Shown here piece after piece: positions 19,218 to 26,294 of a DNA stretch of 64,000 nt. Every line of letters starts with the position of its first letter. Positions within the stretch are counted from its first letter, which is position 1. Made by a program: the position numbers and the translations under genes. The notes under the pieces are model-generated. The model did not search any database, was not told the origin of the DNA, and was given only the letters and a program-made list of their open reading frames with translations. This DNA comes from Ornithinimicrobium pratense (GTDB lineage: Bacteria; Actinomycetota; Actinomycetes; Actinomycetales; Dermatophilaceae). The DNA lies in assembly GCF_008843165.1 (NCBI RefSeq), contig NZ_CP044427.1, positions 930,001 through 994,000 of the forward strand, read 5' to 3'.

Positions 19218-20342
19218 ATGGATTGGATCGGCATGACCCAGGGCAGCCCCCTTACCCAGGCCGCGGTAGAAGACGTCCCGGCGCGGCTGTCAGTGACGGA
19301 CCGGTACCTGCCGGTCTGGATCGGGGTGGCGATGGTTGCCGGCCTGCTGCTAGGGCGGATGATCCCTGGTCTGGGGGAGTGGCTGGGCACGGTCGAGATC
19401 GACGGGGTCTCGCTGCCGATAGCCCTGGGGCTGCTGGTGATGATGTACCCGGTGCTGGCCAAGGTCCGCTACGACCGGCTGGACACGGTCGTGGCCGACC
19501 GACCGCTGCTGGTCAGCTCCCTGGGGCTCAACTGGGTCCTGGGGCCGGCCCTGATGTTCGCGCTGGCGTGGATCTTCCTGCCCGACCTGCCGGAGTACCG
19601 CACCGGGCTGATCATCGTCGGGCTGGCTCGGTGCATCGCGATGGTCATCATCTGGAACGACCTGGCCTGCGGGGACCGGGAGGCCACCGCCGTCCTGGTC
19701 GCGCTCAACTCGATCTTCCAGGTCATCGCCTTCGCCGGACTCGGGTGGTTTTACCTCACAGTCCTGCCCGGTTGGCTCGGCCTGGAGCAGGCCAACCTGG
19801 ACGTCAGCGCGTGGCAGATCGCGAAGTCCGTGCTGATCTTCCTCGGTATCCCGCTGGTCGCCGGCTACCTGTCCCGGGTCTGGGGCGAGAAGGCCAAGGG
19901 GCGGGTCTGGTACGAGGAGACGTTCCTGCCCATCGTCTCGCCCTGGGCGCTGCGCGGCCTGTTGTTCACCGTCGTGCTCCTCTTCGCACTGCAGGGTGAG
20001 CAGATCACGAACCGTCCGTTGGACGTCGCCCGCATCGCGGTCCCGCTGCTGATCTACTTCGCGGCCATGTGGGCTCTGGGCTACCTGGTCGGCAAGGGCC
20101 TGGGTATGACGTACCAGCGCACCACAGCCCTGGCCTTCACGGCTGCGGGCAACAACTTCGAGCTGGCGATCGCGGTCGCGATCGCCACCTTCGGGGTGAC
20201 CTCGGGCCAGGCGCTGGCCGGGGTCGTGGGCCCGCTGATCGAGGTCCCGGTCCTGGTCGGGCTGGCCTATGTCTCGCTGCGCCTGCGAAAGTTCTTCCCG
20301 CACCAGGAGGTCCGTGTCGATGCCCGAGACCACGCCCACTGA
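19218..20342 (+). CDS. acr3: ACR3-family arsenite efflux transporter
   Basis: A 374-residue integral membrane protein with about ten hydrophobic segments. ACR3 exports As(OH)3 with the proton gradient. Family features: VGLARCIAMVIIWNDLACGD with the essential Cys, the SPWALRGLLFT segment, and NNFELAIAVAIATFG near the C-terminus. ATG 19218 or the ATG five codons later (19233) could be the start. It begins just after the putative ArsR operator and overlaps the first arsC by 23 bases, so it is the first gene of an operon. Confidence 0.94.
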   Translation: MDWIGMTQGSPLTQAAVEDVPARLSVTDRYLPVWIGVAMVAGLLLGRMIPGLGEWLGTVEIDGVSLPIALGLLVMMYPVLAKVRYDRLDTVVADRPLLVSSLGLNWVLGPALMFALAWIFLPDLPEYRTGLIIVGLARCIAMVIIWNDLACGDREATAVLVALNSIFQVIAFAGLGWFYLTVLPGWLGLEQANLDVSAWQIAKSVLIFLGIPLVAGYLSRVWGEKAKGRVWYEETFLPIVSPWALRGLLFTVVLLFALQGEQITNRPLDVARIAVPLLIYFAAMWALGYLVGKGLGMTYQRTTALAFTAAGNNFELAIAVAIATFGVTSGQALAGVVGPLIEVPVLVGLAYVSLRLRKFFPHQEVRVDARDHAH

Positions 20343-20949
20343 CGTCAAGCTGGCTTTCACGCAGGTCATCAGCGACCTGTCCTACTCCTTCGACGGGGTC
20401 TTCGCCCCGGAGGAGATCGACCAGGCGGTCCGGACCGCGTGGGCAGAGCTCTCGTCGGTCTCACGGATCCCCACCTACCTGCCGGTGCTGGCCTCCCGCC
20501 TGGCACGGGAGCGGCTCACCGCCGCCGCCCAGGTCGACGGCCGGCTCGTCAAGACCGTTCCGGAGCTGCTCTTCGTGTGCGTGCACAACGCCGGACGCTC
20601 ACAGCTGGCGGCCGCCCTGGCGCGCCACCTCGCCGCCGGGAGGGTGCACGTCCGCTCGGCCGGGTCGGCACCGACCGGTGAGCTCAACCCGGTCGTGGTC
20701 GAGGCGCTCGCGGAGCGCGGAATCACACTCTCTGAGGCCTTCCCCAAGCCGCTGTCGAACGACGTCGTGCGTGCCGCCGACGTCATCGTCACGATGGGCT
20801 GCGGAGACGCCTGCCCGGTCTACCCCGGCAAGCGCTACGAAGACTGGCTCGTTGCCGATCCCGCGGACCAGCCGTTGGAGGTCGTGCGGGAGATTCGCGA
20901 CGAGGTCCAGACCCGGGTCTCTGCGCTGCTGCGCGGTCTCGGCCTGTGA
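20320..20949 (+). CDS. arsC: arsenate reductase ArsC with N-terminal helical domain
   Basis: A 209-residue protein. Residues ~75-209 are a low-molecular-weight phosphatase-like ArsC with the catalytic loop FVCVHNAGRSQ (Cys-x5-Arg), SAGSAPTGELNP, VIVTMGCGDACP and PGKRYEDW. This type reduces As(V) through an arseno-mycothiol adduct. Residues ~1-70 form an extra three-helix segment (DVKLAFTQVISDLSYSFDG), known from some Corynebacterium ArsC proteins and thought to aid dimerisation. AGGAGG lies 9 bases before ATG 20320; an in-frame GTG at 20314 is too close to it. The gene overlaps the acr3 3' end. Confidence 0.9.
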   Translation: MPETTPTDVKLAFTQVISDLSYSFDGVFAPEEIDQAVRTAWAELSSVSRIPTYLPVLASRLARERLTAAAQVDGRLVKTVPELLFVCVHNAGRSQLAAALARHLAAGRVHVRSAGSAPTGELNPVVVEALAERGITLSEAFPKPLSNDVVRAADVIVTMGCGDACPVYPGKRYEDWLVADPADQPLEVVREIRDEVQTRVSALLRGLGL

Positions 20950-20982
20950 CCCTTCTAGCCCCAGCCACCGAAAGGCCAAGCA

Positions 20983-21396
20983 GTGTCTGACAAGCCCACC
21001 GTCCTGTTTGTCTGCGTCCACAACGCCGGCCGGTCCCAGATGGCGGCCGGCTACCTGCGGCACCTGGCCGACGGGCAGGTCGAGGTCCGCTCCGCCGGGT
21101 CCGCGCCCGCCGACCAGATCAACCCGACGGCGGTGCAGGCGATGGCCGAGGAGGGTATCGACATCGCGGCAGAGCAGCCCAAGCTGCTCACCGACCATGG
21201 GGTCCAGGCCTCCGACGTGGTGATCACGATGGGCTGTGGCGACACCTGCCCGGTCTATCCGGGAAAGCGCTACGAGGACTGGGAGCTGGACGACCCGGCG
21301 GGGCAAGGGCTGGAGTCTGTGCGCCCGATCCGCGACGAGATCAGATCACGCGTCACCGCGCTGATCGAGTCGTTGGGCCTGCCGGCCCGCCCCTGA
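20983..21396 (+). CDS. arsC: arsenate reductase (arsenate-mycothiol transferase type)
   Basis: A 137-residue single-domain ArsC. It has FVCVHNAGRSQMA, RSAGSAPADQINP, VVITMGCGDTCPVYPGKRYEDWELDDPAG and a C-terminal IRDEIRSRV helix. It is closely related to the catalytic domain of the upstream ArsC and lacks the N-terminal helices, so it likely arose by tandem duplication or is a paired paralogue. GTG start 33 bases after the first arsC, same transcript. Confidence 0.92.
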   Translation: MSDKPTVLFVCVHNAGRSQMAAGYLRHLADGQVEVRSAGSAPADQINPTAVQAMAEEGIDIAAEQPKLLTDHGVQASDVVITMGCGDTCPVYPGKRYEDWELDDPAGQGLESVRPIRDEIRSRVTALIESLGLPARP

Positions 21397-21425
21397 GCTG
21401 AGTGCCCGAGCCCCGTCAAGATGCG

Positions 21426-21815
21426 TCAGCAGCAGCGACTCGTCGCGGTGTCGACCTGCAGGTCGAGGAAGCCACGCACCCGCTGCAGCGACTCGGGCCG
21501 CACCGTGTAGTGCACCCACCGGCCGCGCTTGTCCCGATCGACCAAGCCGGCGTCGTGCAGTTTGCGCATGTGGAAGGACAGCGTCGGCTGGCTGATCTCC
21601 AGCGCGGCCGGCAGATGGCACGCGCAGGCGGTGCCGGACTCCGCCTCGGCCAGATACTGCAGCAACCGCACCCGGGTCGGGTCGGCCAGCGCCTTGAACA
21701 CCAGCGCGAGGTCCTCGGCCCGGTCCTTGGCCAGCAGCTCGCAGTCAGTGCCGGGGCAGCAGACGTCGCCGATGGTCGACGGCACGTCGGTCCACGGTGC
21801 TGCGGAGGTGCTCAT
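21426..21815 (-). CDS. arsR: ArsR-family arsenite-responsive repressor
   Basis: A 129-residue winged-helix regulator. The helix-turn-helix is ISQPTLSFHMRKLHDAGLV and the wing DKRGRWVHYTV. The metalloid site is probably TACACHL (Cys-x-Cys) in the alpha-3 region, as in E. coli ArsR. Extra Cys occur in VCCPGTDCE at the N-terminus and CC at the end. It is convergent with the arsC operon (29-base gap) and has a palindrome at 21836-21851, about 20 bases upstream of its ATG, so it is probably autoregulated. Confidence 0.9.
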   Translation of the reverse strand: MSTSAAPWTDVPSTIGDVCCPGTDCELLAKDRAEDLALVFKALADPTRVRLLQYLAEAESGTACACHLPAALEISQPTLSFHMRKLHDAGLVDRDKRGRWVHYTVRPESLQRVRGFLDLQVDTATSRCC

Positions 21816-21835
21816 CCGCCCAGGCTACCCCTCGC

Positions 21836-21851
21836 ATAGACGATCGTCCAT
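21836..21851 (-). promoter_or_regulatory. palindromic operator upstream of arsR
   Basis: GACGATCGTC (21839-21848) is a perfect 10-bp palindrome, extended to AT-N-GACGATCGTC-N-AT over 21836-21851. It lies 20 bases upstream of the arsR ATG (21815). Its position and symmetry suit autoregulation by an ArsR dimer. The assignment is an inference. Confidence 0.55.
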
Positions 21852-21919
21852 ACATAGGGCACGTCGACGGGGGCCGACTGGCAGCCCAGCGGCATCCCGG
21901 AGTAGCACACCTGCGTGGC

Positions 21920-22687
21920 TCAGGTCAGCGGTAGCCGTGCCCTGATCAGCGCCGAGCTGGCGTGGCTGTGCACACGGTGCGTCGGGGTGATCTCGATGTC
22001 GGTGAAGCCCGCGTCCAGCAGTGCCGCCCGGAACTGCGCCTGCGTCAGGGCGCCGGCGATGCAGCCCGTCCACTGGGCCATATCGGCGCGGGTGGCCTCG
22101 TCCATGTCCTCGTCGGCGACGACGTCGGACACCGCGAACCGCCCGCCGGGCCGCAGCACCCGCGCCGCCTCGGCCAGCACGACCGACTTGTCGGCCGCGA
22201 GGTTGATCACGCAGTTGGAGATCACCACGTCCACGCTGTCGTCAGGCAGGGGGACCTCCTCCAGGTAGCCCTGCAGGAACTCCACGTTGTCGACGCCGGC
22301 CGCCGCGGCGTTCCTCCGCGCCAGGTCAAGCATCTCGGTGGTCATGTCCAGGCCGATGGCCCGGCCACCCGGGGTGACGCGGCGGGCGGAGATGAGCACG
22401 TCGCCACCGGCTCCTGAGCCGAGGTCCAGCACCACCTCGCCGGGGTGCAGGTCGGCTACCGCGGTGGGCACGCCGCAGCCCAGGGATGCCTCGATGGCCT
22501 CGGTCGTGCCCTCTTCGTCGATGTCTTCTCCGTAGAGCTCCTTGCCAAAGACCGGGCGCCCCTCGGCGTCCCGGTTGAGCTCGACGAAGGCGGCGTCCCC
22601 GCGGCAGCATCCCTCCTGCGCCCCACCGGCTGCGGCGCGAGCGGCAGAGGCGTAGCGGTCGCGGACGGTGTCGCGGATGTCGGTCAT
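21920..22687 (-). CDS. arsM: arsenite S-adenosylmethyltransferase ArsM
   Basis: A 255-residue methyltransferase that converts As(III) to methylarsenicals. It has the SAM motif [17 protein letters not shown] (~90-106), [14 protein letters not shown] with one conserved Cys, and the other typical Cys in [16 protein letters not shown] and [10 protein letters not shown]. These Cys bind As(III) in ArsM proteins. It overlaps the upstream arsR by 4 bases (ATGA at 22684-22687), so the two form an operon. Confidence 0.94.
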   Translation of the reverse strand: MTDIRDTVRDRYASAARAAAGGAQEGCCRGDAAFVELNRDAEGRPVFGKELYGEDIDEEGTTEAIEASLGCGVPTAVADLHPGEVVLDLGSGAGGDVLISARRVTPGGRAIGLDMTTEMLDLARRNAAAAGVDNVEFLQGYLEEVPLPDDSVDVVISNCVINLAADKSVVLAEAARVLRPGGRFAVSDVVADEDMDEATRADMAQWTGCIAGALTQAQFRAALLDAGFTDIEITPTHRVHSHASSALIRARLPLT

Positions 22688-23073
22688 GTGCGCTCCTTGG
22701 TCGTGACGAGGGCTGCGTCGCCGGGGGCAGGAAGGTCGGCGAGCGTAGGGGAGCAGCAGATGCCCGAGGCGCCGGCCATGATGTGGTCGGCTGCGACGGG
22801 CAGGGCGCTGAGGCAGGCGGGGTTGACCGCGTAGTAGGTGCTGGTGCCGCGCTTCTGCGCGGTGACGAAGCAGGTGCGCTCGAGGGCGGCGAGGTGATGG
22901 CTCACCGTGGACTGGGACAGCGGGAACGCGGCGACGACCTCACCCACCCGCACCGGGCCGTCCTGCCGAGCCAACCAGGCCAGCAGCTGGACCCGCGTGG
23001 CGTCCGAGAGAGTGCGGAACCACTCCGCGTACTCCTCGGCGGCCTCACGGGCCAGGATCTGGAGATTTTTCAT
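22684..23073 (-). CDS. arsR: ArsR-family regulator of arsM
   Basis: A 129-residue winged-helix repressor: LSDATRVQLLAWL, HTH PLSQSTVSHHLAALERTCFV, wing AQKRGTSTYYAV, and a C-terminal GASGICCSPTL with vicinal Cys. Unlike the other ArsR it has no Cys-x-Cys in alpha-3; the C-terminal Cys pair resembles sites in AfArsR-type sensors. The frame is open to 23175, but ATG 23073 is chosen because the N-terminal domain starts there and the palindrome 23079-23094 would otherwise be coding. Co-transcribed with arsM. Confidence 0.88.
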   Translation of the reverse strand: MKNLQILAREAAEEYAEWFRTLSDATRVQLLAWLARQDGPVRVGEVVAAFPLSQSTVSHHLAALERTCFVTAQKRGTSTYYAVNPACLSALPVAADHIMAGASGICCSPTLADLPAPGDAALVTTKERT

Positions 23074-23078
23074 CGATG

Positions 23079-23094
23079 ATCGACGATAGTCGAT
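23079..23094 (-). promoter_or_regulatory. palindromic operator upstream of the arsR-arsM operon
   Basis: ATCGAC-GATA-GTCGAT is a perfect 6+6 dyad with a 4-base spacer, ending 6 bases before the arsR ATG (23073). Flanking AT-rich bases suggest it overlaps the transcription start. The half-site (TCGA near ATCG/CGAT) resembles the long dyad before acr3. Binding by the adjacent ArsR is inferred. Confidence 0.6.
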
Positions 23095-23165
23095 AGATTG
23101 ACCCGGCGCAAGGGGCTGTGGGGATCCGTCCGGGTCTGACCGTGCGCCGTGGCAGGCTGGGGTCC

Positions 23166-24149
23166 GTGACCGCACCGCTGCCCCTCGCCCTCATCACCGG
23201 ACCGGAGGACACCCTGGCCGAGCGGGGCGTGGAGTCGGTTGTGGAGGCGGTGCGGGGCACTGAGCCCGAGGCGGAGGTCGTCAAACTCTACGCCTCGACC
23301 TACCAGCCCGGTGAGCTGCTCGTGCACGCCAGCCCCAGCCTCTTCGGGGGATGGACCGTCATCGTGGCGCACGACGTCGATGAGGCCGACGACGCGCTGG
23401 TCGAGGATCTGCTGTCCTACCTGAAGCAGCCGGCGGACGCGGTCACCCTCGTCGTGCGGCACAAGACCGGCAACCGCGGCAAGAAGCTGCTTGACCTGCT
23501 GAAGAAGCAGGGAGCGCGCCTCATCGAGGCCAAGGCGGTCAAGACCGAGAAGGACAAGACCGAGTTCGTCAAGGGAGAGTTCCGGGCATCCCGGCGGCGG
23601 ATCACCGAGGAGGCCGTGGCCGCCCTCGTCCTGGCCGTGGGCAAGGACCTGCGCGAGCTCGCCGGCGCCTGCGCCCAGCTGGTCCGCGACGTGGAGGGCA
23701 TGGTCGAGGTCGAGGACGTGCACACCTACTACGGGGAACGGGTCGAGACCACCGGCTTCAAGGTGGCCGAGGCCGCGCTGGCCGGCAACCATTCGGAGGC
23801 GATGCGGCTGCTGCGGCACGCCATGCTCGGTGGCCTGGACCCCGTGCCGATCGTCGCGGTGCTGGCGATGCAGCTGCGCCAGGTCGGCCGGGTCGCGGCG
23901 GCGGGACGCGGCAGCGCCGGGCAGCTGGCCAAGGACCTCGGGATGGCGCCCTGGCAGGTCGACCAGGCCCGTCGGGTGGCGCAGGGCTGGGACGGGCAGC
24001 GGCTGGGCGCGGCGATCGAGGCGGTCGCCCAGGCCGACGTCGACGTCAAGGGCGGCATCCGCACCGAGCTGGCCGTCCGCAGCCCGGAGTACGCCGTCGA
24101 GCGGGCGGTCCTGGAGGTCTGCCGGCTGCGGCACACCCGCCCCAGCTGA
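23166..24149 (+). CDS. holA: DNA polymerase III subunit delta
   Basis: A 327-residue clamp-loader subunit. It has LALITGPEDTLAERGVE at the N-terminus, SPSLFGGWTVIVAHDVDEA, a lid-like domain and the C-terminal collar helices (LLRHAMLGGLDPVPIVAVLAMQLRQV, LAKDLGMAPWQVDQARR). GTG 23166 is used; the frame is open to 23118 without conserved sequence. holA normally sits just after comEC and near rpsT in actinobacteria; here it precedes rpsT and is upstream of leuS. Confidence 0.92.
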   Translation: MTAPLPLALITGPEDTLAERGVESVVEAVRGTEPEAEVVKLYASTYQPGELLVHASPSLFGGWTVIVAHDVDEADDALVEDLLSYLKQPADAVTLVVRHKTGNRGKKLLDLLKKQGARLIEAKAVKTEKDKTEFVKGEFRASRRRITEEAVAALVLAVGKDLRELAGACAQLVRDVEGMVEVEDVHTYYGERVETTGFKVAEAALAGNHSEAMRLLRHAMLGGLDPVPIVAVLAMQLRQVGRVAAAGRGSAGQLAKDLGMAPWQVDQARRVAQGWDGQRLGAAIEAVAQADVDVKGGIRTELAVRSPEYAVERAVLEVCRLRHTRPS

Positions 24150-24250
24150 CGGCCTCCCGCTCGCTGCGGCACGACGTACCCAGTCAGGGGCCGCCCCGGT
24201 GCCGGCCGGGTCGAGACTCCCGCCGCGGGGGAGCGTACGATCTCCGATCC

Positions 24251-25540
24251 GTGTCCATCCTTCGCGGCCTGGTGGCCGACACCCGACCGCTGCGCAACGA
24301 TCACTTCCGGCGGCTGTGGATTGCCAACATCGTCACCGTCATCGGTGCCCAGCTGACGATCGTCGCGGTGCCGGCGCAGATCTATGCCATGACCGGGTCC
24401 TCGGCCTGGGTCGGTCTGACCGGCCTGTTCGGCCTGGTCCCCCTGGTCGTCTTCGGGCTGTGGGGTGGGGCGCTGGCCGACGTCTTCGACCGGCGCACCA
24501 TCCTGGTGATCACCACCTGGGGCCTGATCATCACCAGCGGCCTGTTCTGGCTGCAGGCGGCCGTCGGCGGGATCGACGGCTTCGGGGTGTGGTTCCTGCT
24601 CGGGCTGTTCTCCGTGCAGCAGGCCTTCTTCGCGGTGAACCAACCCACCCGCAGCGCGATCCTGCCCGCCCTCCTGCCCGCCGGGCTCATCCCCTCGGCG
24701 GCCTCGCTGAACATGACGGTGATGTCGGCCGGAGCGATCGCCGGACCCCTGGTCGGCGGCGCCCTGATCCCGCTGCTGGGCTACTCCTGGCTCTACGCCC
24801 TCGACACCGTCACCCTCTTCGCCACCCTCTGGGCGGTCTGGGGACTCCCTGCGCTGGCCATCGAGGGGGCAGCCGCCAAGGTGCCCGGACTGCGCTCGGT
24901 CGTGGAGGGCTTCGCCTACCTGCGTCACCACCCGGTGCTGCTGATGTCCTTCGTCGTGGACCTGGTCGCGATGGTCTTCGGCATGCCGCGGGCCCTGTTC
25001 CCCGAGATCGCCCACCTGGACTTCGGCGGGAACGAGGAGGGCGGGATGGTCTTCGCCCTGCTCTTCGCCGCCATCCCGGCCGGGGCGGTGCTCGGCGGCG
25101 TGCTCTCCGGTTGGGTCTCCCGGGTGGAACGCCAGGGGCTTGCGGTGATCATCTGCATCCTGGTCTGGGGAGTGGCGATGACCGGGTTCGGGGTGGCGGT
25201 CTTCTTCTCCGAGCTCGACCGGCCCACCATGCTCGCGGTGGCCCTGCTCTGCCTGGCGGTCGGCGGAGCCGCGGACATGGCCTCGGCCGCGTTCCGGACC
25301 TCGATGCTGCTCAACGCCGCCGACGACAACGTCCGCGGCCGGCTGCAGGGCGTCTTCATCGTCATCGTCGCCGGCGGCCCGCGCGTGGCCGACGTCGCGC
25401 ACGGGTCTGCGGCCGCTCTGGTCGGGACCGCCGTCGCCGCTGCGGGCGGTGGCGTGCTGGTGATCATCGGCACGGTCATCGCCGCCCTGGTGGTGCCGTC
25501 CTTCGTCCGCTACCGGATCACCCGCCCGGCCGCCGCCTGA
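24251..25540 (+). CDS. MFS transporter, EntS-like
   Basis: A 429-residue major facilitator with 12 hydrophobic segments. Typical of the EntS/transmembrane-secretion-effector group: RPLRNDHFRRLWIANIVTVIG at the start, the loop-2 motif GGALADVFDRRTIL, VNQPTRSAILPALLP and a central cytoplasmic loop. The substrate cannot be inferred, although relatives export siderophores or drugs. GTG start. It lies between holA and rpsT. Confidence 0.87.
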   Translation: MSILRGLVADTRPLRNDHFRRLWIANIVTVIGAQLTIVAVPAQIYAMTGSSAWVGLTGLFGLVPLVVFGLWGGALADVFDRRTILVITTWGLIITSGLFWLQAAVGGIDGFGVWFLLGLFSVQQAFFAVNQPTRSAILPALLPAGLIPSAASLNMTVMSAGAIAGPLVGGALIPLLGYSWLYALDTVTLFATLWAVWGLPALAIEGAAAKVPGLRSVVEGFAYLRHHPVLLMSFVVDLVAMVFGMPRALFPEIAHLDFGGNEEGGMVFALLFAAIPAGAVLGGVLSGWVSRVERQGLAVIICILVWGVAMTGFGVAVFFSELDRPTMLAVALLCLAVGGAADMASAAFRTSMLLNAADDNVRGRLQGVFIVIVAGGPRVADVAHGSAAALVGTAVAAAGGGVLVIIGTVIAALVVPSFVRYRITRPAAA

Positions 25541-25638
25541 GTCGAAGCGTGGCGGAGACGCCGTGGGGCTGGACAGGGATGGGGACCTCACGCTGGTGGA
25601 GGTCACCTGCAGGACCGGCCTGCGTTAGGCCCCTCGAC

Positions 25639-25668
25639 TTGGGCTGCGGGCCCCCGCGCTGGTAGGTT
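25639..25668 (+). promoter_or_regulatory. putative rpsT promoter in the 25541-25817 gap
   Basis: In the 277-base gap before rpsT, TTGGGC (25639-25644) lies 18 bases from TAGGTT (25663-25668). This would start transcription near 25675 and leave a long 5' leader of about 140 bases. No gene is seen in the gap. rpsT has a weak AGGAAAG ribosome site. Assignment is by eye. Confidence 0.35.
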
Positions 25669-25817
25669 GGCTCCTTGCGTGCGCGCTCGGTCGTGTGCGC
25701 AACGCATGCATCACACGCACGAGACAGCCGCCAGGGCACCCCCACGCCTCAATCCTGTCCCGTGCGCTGTCGCCCTCACGACACCAGACCAACGACTGAC
25801 CAGGAAAGAATCACTTC

Positions 25818-26084
25818 GTGGCAAACATCAAGTCCCAGATCAAGCGCGTCAAGACCAACGCCAAGCGCACCGAACGCAACCGGGCTCACAAGTCCGAGTT
25901 GCGCACCTTCATCCGCAAGTTCCGCCAGGCCGCGGACAGCGGAGACGCCGCGACGGCCGAGGAAGCGCTCAAGGTGGCCTCCAAGAAGCTGGACAAGGCC
26001 GTCTCCAAGGGCGTGCTGCACAAGAACCAGGCGGCCAACAAGAAGTCGTCCATGGCCAAGAAGTTCAACAAGATCGGCGCCTGA
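25818..26084 (+). CDS. rpsT: 30S ribosomal protein S20
   Basis: An 88-residue, Lys/Arg/Ala-rich helical protein that binds 16S rRNA. It begins [21 protein letters not shown] and ends [20 protein letters not shown], typical S20. GTG start, normal length. Confidence 0.97.
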   Translation: MANIKSQIKRVKTNAKRTERNRAHKSELRTFIRKFRQAADSGDAATAEEALKVASKKLDKAVSKGVLHKNQAANKKSSMAKKFNKIGA

Positions 26085-26103
26085 GGCGCGGATCCGGCAC
26101 CCC

Positions 26104-26133
26104 GGCGTCCGTCCCTTTCGGGGGGCGGACGCC
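26104..26133 (+). terminator. hairpin after rpsT
   Basis: GGCGTCCG (26104-26111) pairs with CGGACGCC (26126-26133), with further inner TCCC/GGGG pairing. There is no T-tract, a form often seen in actinobacteria. It lies 20 bases after the rpsT stop and separates it from the leuS leader. Confidence 0.6.
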
Positions 26134-26155
26134 CGCTGCTATCCTGAGCCTCACC

Positions 26156-26197
26156 ATGACGACCCGCTGCGAGCTCCTCCTTACGCAGCCGCGCTGA
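26156..26197 (+). CDS. leuS leader peptide with three consecutive Leu codons
   Basis: A 13-codon frame reading MTTRCELLLTQPR. Codons 7-9 are CTC CTC CTT, all Leu, while most Leu codons in this window are CTG. A -10-like TATCCT (26140-26145) lies just 10 bases before the ATG, so the message would be nearly leaderless. The stop is in a hairpin and a T-tract terminator follows before leuS. This is the plan of a ribosome-mediated leucine attenuator. The reading is an inference from architecture. Confidence 0.62.
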   Translation: MTTRCELLLTQPR

Positions 26198-26244
26198 GAC
26201 GCACCACCAGCGCGGCTGACCCCTCCTGAGCGAGGGGCTTTTTT
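26188..26244 (+). promoter_or_regulatory. putative leucine attenuator: stem-loop and intrinsic terminator
   Basis: GCCGCGCTG (26188-26196) pairs with CAGCGCGGC (26208-26216) around an 11-base loop. This is followed by CCCCTC (26220-26225) / GAGGGG (26232-26237) and six T (26239-26244), a classical terminator 50 bases before leuS. The first stem overlaps the end of the leader peptide, so a ribosome stalled at the Leu codons could change folding. An explicit antiterminator pairing was not established by eye. Confidence 0.6.
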
Positions 26245-26294
26245 GTGCACCGAACGGCATCCCCGCAAGAGCAGCGTCCCGAGTGAGAGAGAAC

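Noticed and set aside
19169..19999. Plus-strand frame overlapping acr3
   Set aside because: Shifted shadow of acr3; Gly/Arg/Pro rich and without membrane segments.
26104..26290. T-box riboswitch before leuS
   Set aside because: The T-box consensus (UGGUACC-like) is absent; the leader peptide with Leu codons explains the region better.
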